A DNA stretch of 29,218 bases from Heterobasidion occidentale (taxonomy: Eukaryota > Basidiomycota > Agaricomycetes > Russulales > Bondarzewiaceae): NCBI GenBank assembly GCA_039111635.1, contig JBCAQO010000101.1, positions 1-29,218 of the forward strand, given 5' to 3'. Of the stretch, positions 10,474 through 19,490 are shown piece by piece (the first letter of the stretch is position 1; the number at the start of each line of letters is the position of its first letter). A model generated the notes under the pieces. That model was not told where the DNA came from. It did not search any database and saw nothing but the letters and a program-made list of their open reading frames with translations. Position numbers and translations under genes: made by a program.

Positions 10474-10810
10474 AAATGAAATCTGTGTTGCACACAATTA
10501 TGTCTGATTCAAGAGATTTGAAAGGTGTTCAGGATGGTATCCTGAATTTCTCATTACTAGACATGTACCACTGAGTCTGTTAAGGGCAAAATACAGAAGT
10601 GAAGAATAAACTGAAAAAAGCAGGCATCCAGTACTCAATTTATCTTGTTTTGTAATCATAGAACAAAGCAAATGTGCAAATGTACCATAGCTTTCGATTG
10701 ATACCTTAATCGTACCATTTGGATCAGGGGATCCCAAGATACGGAATTGTTTGTGATGTTGAGGATATTCTGCAACCCGGAGACACAGTTTAGTCAGCAT
10801 CGGGAGAGCC

Positions 10811-11095
10811 GGCACACAGTCGGGAGATCGTGGGCACACTGTCGTCACACTGTTGTCACACCACGCACAGTCTCTCTGTCGCGCCACACAGTCCGGCCGA
10901 GACCGCACACAGTCCGGATTTTGGCGCTGTGTCTGCGCCACACTGTCTGGATTCTCGGTGACAGTCCGGGATTTGGCCCTAAGACGCGCCACACAGCCCG
11001 GCCGTGCCGCACACAGTCCGTTGATTGTTGCGCCACACAGTCCGACTGTGTCGGACACAGTCGGAGTTTTCCCTCCGACTGTGTCGGCACACAGT
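10811..11095. repeat. CACAGTC motif array, copy 2
   Basis: Same motif order as copy 1, with substitutions mostly between motifs (for example gatttggccctaagacgc in place of gatttggcggtgaatctg) while the CACAGTC cores are largely kept. Confidence 0.9.
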
Positions 11096-11180
11096 GCCCT
11101 CCAATGTCTCGTGATCAAGATCGCGCCCACCGCCGCCGCCGTCACTTACACCAGTCGTACAACTCCCAGTATCCTTGAAC

Positions 11181-11560
11181 ATCGAGCGCAAGAAGTTTGT
11201 CCTTTTCCTCAATTGACGCCACATCGACGTATCGACACCGTTTTTTTCAGAGCACTTCTTGAAGGTTATGTGGGTCCCTTCTTCTGAACAGCCTCCCTCC
11301 GCGTTTTCGACGATGCAAGTGGACCATGGACCTCTTCCGAGGCCGAGACAATGTGCGTCGTCAAGAGTACTTACTGTGCTACCGTTTTCTCTTTTTTTTT
11401 AGCTGCGGCTGTAACCCTTCCGTCATAGATTTTCAGACTTCTCGCATTCTCCATCAACTCATCTGCTTTCACGCTCTGCCACGCCACGCTTCGAGCACGC
11501 GCGCAACCGCCGCGCTGTCGCGTCCAGCATCCCGCACCGTCCTCAATCGACCTCCTCTCC
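11181..11560 (+). other. Degenerate exon module 2
   Basis: The segment 11303-11352 reads VFDDASGPWTSSEAET, parallel to module 1. The preceding exon-like piece EHFLKVMW (about 11250-11273) is followed by a short gtccct...aacag intron-like gap. The intron 11353-11402 runs gtgcgt...ttttttag. The left arm lacks one or two bases in the pyrimidine run compared with the right. Confidence 0.5.
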
Positions 11561-12000
11561 ACATGTTGACATGTTCTCTCGGAACATGCCAGGAAATTTA
11601 TGTGAGTTAGTTATTATTCTTCCCAACCCCTTCCTCCGCATGCTCTCGATGATGCTGGCAGACAAGAGGCCTCCGCCGAGGCCGAAAGCATGCATCGCTG
11701 AGAGCGTGTGACTATACTAACCTTTCTCTTATTTTTCTACTGTTAGCTGCCCTCCATTCTCGTCGTCTACATCCACCCTCCGCTCTCTGTATTCCATTCT
11801 CTCCGCGCGCCGTCGCTCCGCGCACATACAGTCTGCACCCGTGGCACGGAGGAACCCCAGCATCATGCAACTTGCGCTTGAGTGTGCCGACAAGGGGCAA
11901 GGTTAAGCTATTAGTAGAGAGATGAGCTGGGAAAGGGAAGGCTGAGCGTTAAAGGTATGTCCTCTGATTCTTTCCTTTTCGCCAGCCCTTCCTTCAACCC
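11561..12000 (+). other. Degenerate exon module 3 and following sequence
   Basis: The segment from 11642 reads ALDDAGRQEASAEAES, 339 nt after module 2 and with no hairpin-array element between them. The equivalent of the preceding exon reads EHARKF before gtgagt at 11601. The intron after 11691 has actatactaac and ctgttag but its donor has decayed. Indels between arms are frequent over 11700-11900. Confidence 0.5.
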
Positions 12001-12024
12001 GACTTCCCTCGACCCCTTCAAGCG

Positions 12025-12264
12025 TTGATGCTTCCCCATCGACACCACACACACTCACCTGCTCGACCCCCTCGACCTCTTCCGCCCTCGACCTCTAACC
12101 CCTGCCGCACCACACCTACCCCCAGCGCCGCTACCCAGGCCCATGCTCGCCTCCTTCAATCTGCTCAAGGTTTCCACCACCGAGTGCCCTCAACCACCTA
12201 CTGCACCACGATACGACCACGGCGCGCCGACTCCTTGACCGCTGCGTCAGGAAGCTCAATTTGA
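12025..12264 (+). CDS. ORF reading towards the palindrome centre, left arm
   Basis: This frame, rich in Pro, Thr, His and Ala, opens just after an intron-like acceptor (gtatgt...cgccag at 11955-11985). It stops at TGA 12264 because two bases present in the right arm are missing here (near 12247 and 12261). With those bases the frame would run on into MADDPRHSELYGRRVAHG and through the symmetry axis. It may be a gene truncated by the inversion. Product unknown. Confidence 0.25.
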   Translation: MMLPHRHHTHSPARPPRPLPPSTSNPCRTTPTPSAATQAHARLLQSAQGFHHRVPSTTYCTTIRPRRADSLTAASGSSI

Positions 12265-12300
12265 AGACTCCATGGCGGACGACCCACGACATTCAGAGCT

Positions 12301-12585
12301 CTACGGTAGACGAGTCGCGCATGGGGCGAAACGGCCGCGTGCTGTATGCGGCAGCCAGGCTCCCACAAAGCCCAAATTTGCGAAGGTGAATTTGGGCTTT
12401 GTGGGGAGCTGGCTGCCGCAGACAGCACGCGGCCGTTTCGCCCCATGCGCGACTCGTCTACCGTAGAGCTCTGAATGTCGTGGGTCGTCCGCCATGGAGT
12501 CTTCAAGATTGAGCTTCGCTGACGCAGCGGTCAAGGAGTCGGCGCGCCGTGGTCGTATCGTGGTGCAGTAGGTGGTTGAGGGCAC
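12301..12585 (-). CDS. ORF crossing the palindrome centre
   Basis: A 94-codon frame that starts at a non-ATG codon, contains MADDPRHSELYGRRVAHG in its middle and crosses the symmetry axis at 12383. It then reads the other arm in the opposite sense until a stop at 12301. Everything after residue about 65 is therefore a by-product of the inversion. The part before the axis could be a true exon end. Confidence 0.25.
   Translation of the reverse strand: MPSTTYCTTIRPRRADSLTAASAKLNLEDSMADDPRHSELYGRRVAHGAKRPRAVCGSQLPTKPKFTFANLGFVGAWLPHTARGRFAPCATRLP
12362..12405. repeat. Palindrome centre: 17-bp stem, 10-nt spacer
   Basis: Bases 12362-12378 (cccacaaagcccaaatt) are exactly complementary to 12389-12405. 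They are separated by the 10-nt spacer tgcgaaggtg at 12379-12388. This is the symmetry axis of the whole inverted repeat. Just outside this stem the arms differ at a few bases (around 12347-12361 versus 12406-12420), so the axis is not an exact copy. A short spacer like this is typical both of fold-back template switching and of hairpin or duplex read artefacts. Confidence 0.95.
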
Positions 12586-12599
12586 TCGGTGGTGGAAAC

Positions 12600-13603
12600 C
12601 TTGAGCAGATTGAAGGAGGCGAGCATGGGCCTGGGTAGCGGGCGCTGGGGGTAGGTGTGGGTGCGGCAGGGGTTAGAGGTCGAGGGCGGAAGAGGTCGAG
12701 GGGGTCGAGCAGGTGAGTGTGTGTGGTGTCGATGGTGGAAGCATCAACGCTTGAAGGGGTCGAGGGAAGTCGGGTTGAAGGAAGGGCTGGCGAAAAGGAA
12801 AGAATCAGAGGGACATACCTTTAACGCTCAGCCTTCCCTTTCCCAGCTCATCTCTCTACTAATAGCTTAACCTTGCCCCTTGTCGGCACACTCAAGCGCA
12901 AGTTGCATGATGCTGGGGTTCCTCCGTGCACGGGTGCAGACTGTATGTGCGGCGGGAGCGACGGCGCGCGGAGGAATGAGAGGAATACAGAGAGCGGAGG
13001 GTGGATGTAGACGACGAGAATGGAGGGCAGCTAACAGTAGAAAAATAAGAGGAAAGGTTAGTATAGTCACACGCTCTCAGCGATGCATGCTTTCGGCCTC
13101 GGCGGAGGCCTCTTGTCTGCCAGCATCATCGAGAGCATGCGGAGGAAGGGGTTGGGAAGAATAAATAACTAACTCACATAAATTTCCTGGCATGTTCCGA
13201 GAGAACATGTCAACATGTGGAGAGGAGGTCGATTGAGGACGGTGCGGGATGCTGGACGCGACAGCGCGGCGGTTGCGCGCGTGCTCGAAGCGTGGGACGT
13301 GGCAGAGCGTGAAAGCAGATGAGTTGATGGAGAATGCGAGAAGTCTGAAAATCTATGACGGAAGGGTTACAGCCGCAGCTAAAAAAGAAAGAGAAAACGG
13401 TAGCACAGTAAGATACTCTTGACGACGCACATTGTCTCGGCCTCGGAAGAGGTCCATGGTCCACTTGCATCGTCGAAAACGCGCGGAGGGAGGCTGTTCA
13501 GAAGAAGGGACCCACATAACCTTCAAGAAGTGCTCTGAAAAAACGGTGTCGATACGTCGATGTGGCGTCAATTGAGGAAAAGGACAAACTTCTTGCGCTC
13601 GAT
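12600..13603. other. Right-arm mirror of exon modules 1-3 neighbourhood
   Basis: Reverse complement of about 11180-12165. Modules 2 and 3 lie here on the minus strand. The pyrimidine-rich introns are slightly longer than in the left arm. No independent gene was seen on the plus strand; open frames there are shadows. Confidence 0.45.
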
Positions 13604-13688
13604 GTTCAAGGATACTGGGAGTTGTACGACTGGTGTAAGTGACGGCGGCGGCGGTGGGCGCGATCTTGATCACGAGACATTGGAGGGC

Positions 13689-13974
13689 ACTGTGTGCCGA
13701 CACAGTCGGAGGGAAAACTCCGACTGTGTCCGACACAGTCGGACTGTGTGGCGCAACAATCAACGGACTGTGTGCGGCACGGCCGGGCTGTGTGGCGCGA
13801 TCTTAGGGCCAAATCCCGGACTGTCACCGAGAATCCAGACAGTGTGGCGCAGACACAGCGCCAAAATCCGGACTGTGTGCGGTCTCGGCCGGACTGTGTG
13901 GCGCGACAGAGAGACTGTGCGTGGTGTGACAACAGTGTGACGACAGTGTGCCCACGATCTCCCGACTGTGTGCC
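13689..13974. repeat. CACAGTC motif array, mirror of copy 2
   Basis: Reverse complement of 10811-11095, reading as GACTGTG on the plus strand. A small local difference from the left arm is seen next to gccctaag. Confidence 0.9.
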
Positions 13975-14311
13975 GGCTCTCCCGATGCTGACTAAACTGT
14001 GTCTCCGGGTTGCAGAATATCCTCAACATCACAAACAATTCCGTATCTTGGGATCCCCTGATCCAAATGGTACGATTAAGGTATCAATCGAAAGCTATGG
14101 TACATTTGCACATTTGCTTTGTTCTATGATTACAAAACAAGATAAATTGAGTACTGGATGCCTGCTTTTTTCAGTTTATTCTTCACTTCTGTATTTTGCC
14201 CTTAACAGACTCAGTGGTACATGTCTAGTAATGAGAAATTCAGGATACCATCCTGAACACCTTTCAAATCTCTTGAATCAGACATAATTGTGTGCAACAC
14301 AGATTTCATTT

Positions 14312-14351
14312 CCCAAAACCCAGACTGTGCTTCGCACAGTCTGGTTTTGGG
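14312..14351. other. Long GC hairpin, mirror of copy 2
   Basis: Reverse complement of 10434-10473. The stem is intact. Confidence 0.85.
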
Positions 14352-15005
14352 GGGTAGACTGTTTAAATGCATATCTATTGAACCCCTGATTCAATATGGC
14401 TGATTCTGGGCCTTAAAGTTGCACTTGGGTATGAAGATCACACGACTTATTTTTTTGTATTTATAGCTGCATTAAATTGGCAACACAGTAGTTTCGGATA
14501 TCGGTGGACTCAAATCGGTCGGTAATACTCCTAGGCAGGGTGGGAGCAGAGGGGTTGTTGAAAGAGGACAGCGCCAGCCGTGAATGTCGTGGACAGCGAT
14601 GAGCGAAAAGACGCCGGCGGCGGAAGAGCACGTGGAGAGCGCGCGGAGTGGGGTCGGAACATGTTGGTGTTTTGAACATTAGAACTGCAGGCTATGAAAT
14701 GCAAATAAAGTGGAATGTTAGTACGCACTCCCAGCAACGTGCACTCACTTGCTCAGAGCCACATCATAGGTTGAGTGTCCACTAGCGTCGTTGAGAGCAT
14801 GGAGAGTTAGGTGTTGAAAAGGAGAAAAAAAGGTTACCTCATTGTATCCGAAGTGCCCTAAGAGAGCAAGGTTGCTTCATTGCTTTATCAAGGAGACGTT
14901 GACGGAGGATGCGTGTTGCGCTCAATGTTCAAAGGTGCAGCGATAGGCAGCGATGCTGGATGCGATGCGACATGGTGGCGTACTTGATCACGAGACGTTG
15001 GAGGG

Positions 15006-15293
15006 CACTGTGTGCCCACACAGTCGGAAGGAAAACTCCGACTGTGTCCGACACAGTCGGACTGTGTGGCGCGACAACCCACGGACTGTGTGCAGCACAG
15101 CCGGACTGTGTGGCGCAGATTCACCGCCAAATCTCGGACTGTCACCGAGAATCCAGACTGTGTGGCGCTGAACCAGCGCCAAAATCCGGACTGTGTGCGG
15201 CCTCGGCCGGACTGTGTGGCGCAACAGAGAGACTGTGCGTGGGGTGACAACAGTGTGACGACTGTGCGCCCGCAATCTCCCGACTGTGTGCCG
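15006..15293. repeat. CACAGTC motif array, mirror of copy 1
   Basis: Reverse complement of 9494-9780. It differs from the left copy by a few bases, e.g. gggtgacaacagtg here against the complement of cactgtttgtcaccc. Confidence 0.9.
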
Positions 15294-15631
15294 GCTCTTT
15301 CCCGATGCTGACTAAACTGTGTCTCCGGGTTGCAGAATACCCTCAACATCACAAACAATTCCATATCTCCAAATCCCTTCATTCAAATGATACACTTGTG
15401 GTGTCATTTAAAAGGCACTATATGTAGGAGCATTTCATTTGTTTTTTGATGAAAATCGAACAACAATTGGGGACTGAAGACACGCTTTTTTGAGTTTTTC
15501 CTGTGATTCCGTATTTTGCCTGTAACACCTTCAATACTCCATGTCTACTAATGAAACATTCAGGATGTCATCTTAAATAGCTTTTGTATTTGTTGAATCA
15601 GACAGAATTGTGTGGAATTTCAAGTTTGGTT

Positions 15632-15671
15632 CCCAAAACCCAGACTGTGCTTCGCACAGTCTGGTTTTGGG
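15632..15671. other. Long GC hairpin, mirror of copy 1
   Basis: Reverse complement of 9117-9156. This arm keeps one more A in the outer stem than the left arm. Confidence 0.85.
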
Positions 15672-15791
15672 GGGTAGACTGTTTAAATCAATATCTATTG
15701 AACCCATAATTCAATCTGACTGTTTCTGGGCTTCAAAGTTGCATCAGGGTATGAGGTTTATAGGCCATATTTTTCTGTATTTATAGCAGCA

Positions 15792-16344
15792 CTAAATTGG
15801 CAACACAGTTGTTTTGGATATCCAAGGACTCAAAAGTGTCGGTAATAGTACTAGGATTGCAGATTCAAGTCTTGAGATTGATCCGGACTGACAAAACCTT
15901 GTCACTGCATCAAGAGCGACCTTCGTCATCGTGGATGCTTCTTCCTTGTTTCCAAGAAGGGCATAGCTCTCATTGTCACATCCGTCCTACAATGAAATGA
16001 GTTCCGGTTATTCAGAACTATGGAATATATCGATGTACTTGTAGTTCCACTTCTTCCCTAATCTCGGTTTTGGGCTGCGCATAATTTGACTGCTGTGTAA
16101 GCGAGACTCCCATCGCCTTGGAGCGCATCAGAAGTATGGCCTCGTCCAGATCTGGAATCTCTCCCGTCCAATGGAACCTTACAAGCCAAGCCAAGGCGAG
16201 ATCGTCTAAAGAATGCGAGTGAAGTGGATGATCCGGCGGGTGAAGGGCGAGGGACTTGCAGAGAAGAGGCAGAGCTATCTCCAGTGTTGACAAGCGACTC
16301 GCTTCCTTATACTCCGTCACAGAAGATTCCGCGAGCTCTTCCAT
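15792..16344 (-). CDS. TPR-containing protein fragment (fungal TPR/CHAT type), right arm
   Basis: The ATG at 16344 opens exon 16344-16039, followed by a 52-nt intron (16038-15987, gtacat...ttgtag) and an exon to TAG at 15792, giving 166 residues. Residues about 20-75 read ALPLLCKSLALHPPDHPLHS and then HSLDDLALAWLVRF..TGEIPDLDEAILL. This has the A..L.......P..HP.....LN.LA.A...RF..TG...DLDEAI pattern of the TPR repeats common in agaricomycete CHAT proteins. Such proteins are usually several hundred to over a thousand residues, so this is a truncated relic. Possible upstream exons 16627-16547 (MNNDPQGASSNVDSIALSSD) and 16494-16455 are separated by good 52-nt and shorter introns, but an in-frame TGA lies just before this ATG in both arms. 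The last about 20 codons come from the start of the hairpin-array element. Confidence 0.55.
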
Positions 16345-17227
16345 CACGTCCAGATTGATGCCTCAATTGTCAAAATGATCGTGTTCTGCGAAGTCAAAGT
16401 GTCGTTCCCCGTGTTCCTGCAAAAGAACTGTCATGAAGAGACGAAGAGACGTACCATACAATATATTAGGACGCACAAGGGGATCTGCAATCATCTGTGG
16501 TCATCGAGGTCAGCACCCATCATCAAGCGCAAACGAGCAGACCTACAAGGTTCCCAATTTCAGACTGATCAGATGAAAGGGCTATGCTGTCCACATTCGA
16601 TGAAGCACCCTGTGGGTCGTTGTTCATGATAATGATCGAAGAAGGGGGAGTGAAATTGAGTAGGGGTTAATTGCAGCGTGTATAGTCCATCCAAGCGGCT
16701 GTATATAAAGCAGATATGACTCACTGAGAACATGAGAATAGCCCGGGATCAAGTCTGTTCGATCGCCTCCGAGCCCATGCTATGATAAGAGCAAATAATA
16801 AGCCACCCAATAGAAAGGTACAGTGTGTCTATGACAGCGTCTATTTCATGAGAGTCAACACTCTAGTTTGGGGTGCACGTTCCTCGGAAACCATGGAATC
16901 ATGCCTTTCGCACCGTGGTCAAATAAACACCCATTTAGTGAATGGCACCCTCCTCATCATTTGTAGTGCGCCCTTGGGTCTCGATAGAAGTTACATGACG
17001 GCAATGAAATTATTGCCAGATGAGCCTGTGCATCTACCTGCACATCGCTCTAGAATCATTGAAAGGGATGGTATGCCGGAATTGTGGGCTGACGGCTGTA
17101 AACTGGATTTGGGTATCCGATCAGAAATTTTGAAGAACCATACCGCCTTGTGGATCACCGACCACAGCCAGGCCACAGCGAAGAGGGCAGAGTGCCTAGG
17201 GAATGGCTTTAGTCACAGGCGATACTG

Positions 17228-17496
17228 AAGGCAGTGGTGATATCGGAGTGTAGATCGGGTGCCAGTTGCTCTTGCGGTATAATTGGAGGCGAAGCAAAGC
17301 GGCTTCCGAGCTGTGATACGATAAGAAGCGGAAGAGCACCAGGTCCAAAGCAGGTAATGGTCGTCTCTTTATTGGTGCTAGTGGTTCTTAATACGGGAAG
17401 CTGGACGGACATCTATACGGTTTCTTTTGTCAGGACCCAAACGAGACGGAAATATTGATAGTATACATGTATGATAGCCATATTCATCGCACATGA
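17228..17496 (+). CDS. Candidate 3' exon pair, product unknown (right arm)
   Basis: An open segment up to 17353 (reading SCGIIGGEAKRLPSCDTIRS) ends at CAG before donor gtaatg. An 80-nt intron, 17354-17433, ends in tttcttttgtcag. The last exon, 17434-17496, continues in phase as DPNETEILIVYMYDSHIHRT and stops at TGA. The upstream end is probably the acceptor ctttag at about 17215. Further upstream, 16782-17228 is open in another frame for 148 codons and includes LLPDEPVHL, which faintly recalls a CHAT-domain motif. That reading is weak. Confidence 0.35.
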
Positions 17497-17663
17497 TTTA
17501 TACTGCAGGGCACGCTGCGTGTTGTCAACATGGAGCGATCGGTATGAACCCGCATATACCCATAAGTACGTGCACGCCACGGGGCCTATGAATGTAGGTT
17601 CGATTGGTCAAAATAGGAACAAATGGGGCCTGAATACCGACCGTGCGCTTACCTATATCTGTA

Positions 17664-18347
17664 TCAGCGTACTGGCACTCTAGGATGCACTCCCGATATC
17701 AAAAATATCACGTCCAGTGGTGGAGGAGAAACAAGCTCATTGGACTCTATGGACTCAACTCGAGAGGAGACGCCTTGATTGACCAAATCGGTAAGTATTG
17801 CGTGGCAGCGCTCGAGGACAACAGCCACCATGATAAACCCAAACCGATTTAGGGAGGCACAGCCTTGAAGAGCCGAGATGATGGTAAGGTATGGCCAGGC
17901 TTTACTCGAGGGAGCGAAAGACAGAGCAGTATGAAGATTTCGGAACGCGGTACACGAAGCCAGGGAGCCGACTGAAGTCTGTTCTACTACGAGCACAGGG
18001 GCAAGAGCATGAGTCTCCCAAGGATCAGCGTCGATCTAGTACTCCTTTACAGTCGCAGCTTAGGGGACCTGATGCCTATTTCCAGAGATGGAAGCATCGG
18101 CACAGATGTGAGTTGTGAATTGTGGGTACTTGTCATGCACCTGCTGCACAGCATCAGGTCTGCCACGAACGGCAAGAACTCGGGGGAGTGACATCTACTC
18201 TAGACTCAGCATAACCAAACAAGGATGGAAAGAGGGGTACGCACCGTTTGGGTGAGAAGAAACTCTGAGGCGGTGGTGTATTGCGCACTGGTTGATGTAG
18301 TCGTGCGCGCTCCTGGCATCCATCGACTGTTCCTTGAGTTCTGACAT
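17664..18347 (-). CDS. Candidate spliced gene, product unknown (right arm)
   Basis: Mirror of 6440-7100. Here the 110-codon frame 17996-17664 stays open through the position that is shifted in the left arm. It continues with VVLERCHAILTDLVNQGVSS and ends at TGA near 17664. On the other hand, this arm lacks two T residues near 18190 present in the left arm. The plus strand of the same stretch also has a good donor (gtaagt at 17791) after a protein-like segment NKLIGLYGLNSRGDALIDQI, so strand is not certain. Confidence 0.32.
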
Positions 18348-18705
18348 GCTCCGATCCTGTGCAAAACATGGCCTCTCTCCTGTCTTCTTCCGCCTTGAGG
18401 CCCTAATCTCGTAGTGCTCGATTCCTTGCGCAAATTGAGGGGTGTGAAACTATCAGCAGAAGCGCTCGCACCGTTGATCGGCTGCAATAACTGACACAGG
18501 TAGTGAAGAGACTGAATTGGAGGGAGGGCTGGTTAAGGCACGGTAGTCGGATTTCAATTTCAAAATAGAGAAAAGGAGAGGGCGATTGAGAGAGTACTGT
18601 GCGGTGTCATGCGAGCCACAAACAGTCATCGAGGAGGAAAGAGTGGTATTACATCCATGGGCTAGTCGGAATCCGAATTATCATGGCATACTCACCGTGA
18701 CACCG

Positions 18706-18903
18706 TCATAGCACAGATGTGGAGCGAAAGGCAGTCGACGATGGCGGGGTCAGGATGAGATGCGACGTATAGCATGCTTCTGCCAATGGACCGTTGTCTT
18801 TTAAGGCTGTCAGACGTCCGTTAGATTGAGAGGACAATTGCAGGCCATCAAAAGACGCTTCATTCACTCGTCCAACTCGCTTCGAGGGAGGCGGCGCGGG
18901 CAT
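18706..18903 (-). CDS. Small ORF of 65 aa, right-arm copy
   Basis: This is the mirror of 5883-6080 with an unchanged protein, while neighbouring frames on both sides differ by indels between arms. The upstream minus-strand frame 18860-19069 also looks protein-like (RRFVSRNVFASLDLLASVLK) and overlaps the start. The two could be exons of one gene, but no splice pair was fixed. Product unknown. Confidence 0.33.
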   Translation of the reverse strand: MPAPPPSKRVGRVNEASFDGLQLSSQSNGRLTALKDNGPLAEACYTSHLILTPPSSTAFRSTSVL

Positions 18904-19425
18904 GCCTGAATGGTAAGGCTAGCTGAGAACTTTTCATACGAGATTCTAATCGCTTTGAGTTGAGAAAAGGGTAGTGTTTGAGTGGAAACACGCACTTCAG
19001 CACAGAAGCCAGAAGATCCAGAGAAGCAAAGACATTTCTTGAGACGAACCGGCGGAGATCGACCGCCAAATCGGGAGAGAAATGGGTCGGAGGGGCTTAG
19101 TATACACTTTTGTTCAGATGGTAAATAAATTTTCAGAGGTGGAGTCGTCAATTGGCAGAGCCGTCGAGTTGTCGAGGTTGTAAGAGCAGGCGAAGAGTTA
19201 AACCCTAACCCCGCCATCAAACGGTGCCTTTCTGCCGCCGCTATCTCTGCTTGTCGTCACGACGTCGCCTACGTTTACGGGCTATGGACTCTCTTGTGTT
19301 ATTCTCCTCCTGGTTGTCCATCGACAAGGCGCCTCGCGAGCTCACGCGAGGCTTTCTTAAAGAAGGCTTGCGTTTCGGTCGTGTGTCTCTAGTGCGGTGC
19401 CGGTGGATCGAGGGGTGAAAGAGCA

Positions 19426-19490
19426 GCTCTGGAGTTGGTCATCACTGAGCTACGGGCGTGGCTCTGGAGTCGGTCGTCACTGAGCTACGG
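19426..19490. repeat. 35-bp direct tandem duplication, right arm
   Basis: Mirror of 5297-5362. Here the two units differ from each other at a few positions, while the left-arm units are identical to each other. Either the left arm has been homogenised or the right arm has mutated since the palindrome formed. Confidence 0.85.

Larger units (their letters stand above)
10253..11180. repeat. Hairpin-plus-motif-array element, copy 2 (left arm)
   Basis: Second copy, with the same order of parts as 8936-9870 but clearly diverged in the spacer. The frame corresponding to the TPR C-terminus is also recognisable here (VLPTDLSPPISETTVLPI before a TAA at about 10314), although no TPR exon precedes it. 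This shows that copy 2 derives from the same gene-end plus array unit. Confidence 0.75.
1..12378. repeat. Left arm of giant palindrome
   Basis: This whole stretch is the reverse complement of 12389-24797 with only small differences. Position 1 pairs with 24797, 1102 with 23694, 5563 with 19224, 8009 with 16782, 10256 with 14531 and 12362 with 12405. The paired sum drifts from 24798 to 24767, which shows a net 31 nt of indels. Several single-base homopolymer losses lie in this arm (near 572, 1005, 7681, 8553 and 9116) and break frames that are open in the other arm. The arm is cut by the window start, so it may extend further left. Confidence 0.97.
13604..14534. repeat. Hairpin-plus-motif-array element, mirror of copy 2 (right arm)
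   Basis: Reverse complement of 10253-11180, with a few small indels. In this arm the hairpin has one more G in its flanking run (gggggg). Confidence 0.75.
14917..15853. repeat. Hairpin-plus-motif-array element, mirror of copy 1 (right arm)
   Basis: Reverse complement of 8936-9870. Together with the other three this makes four copies in the window, two per arm. Confidence 0.75.
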
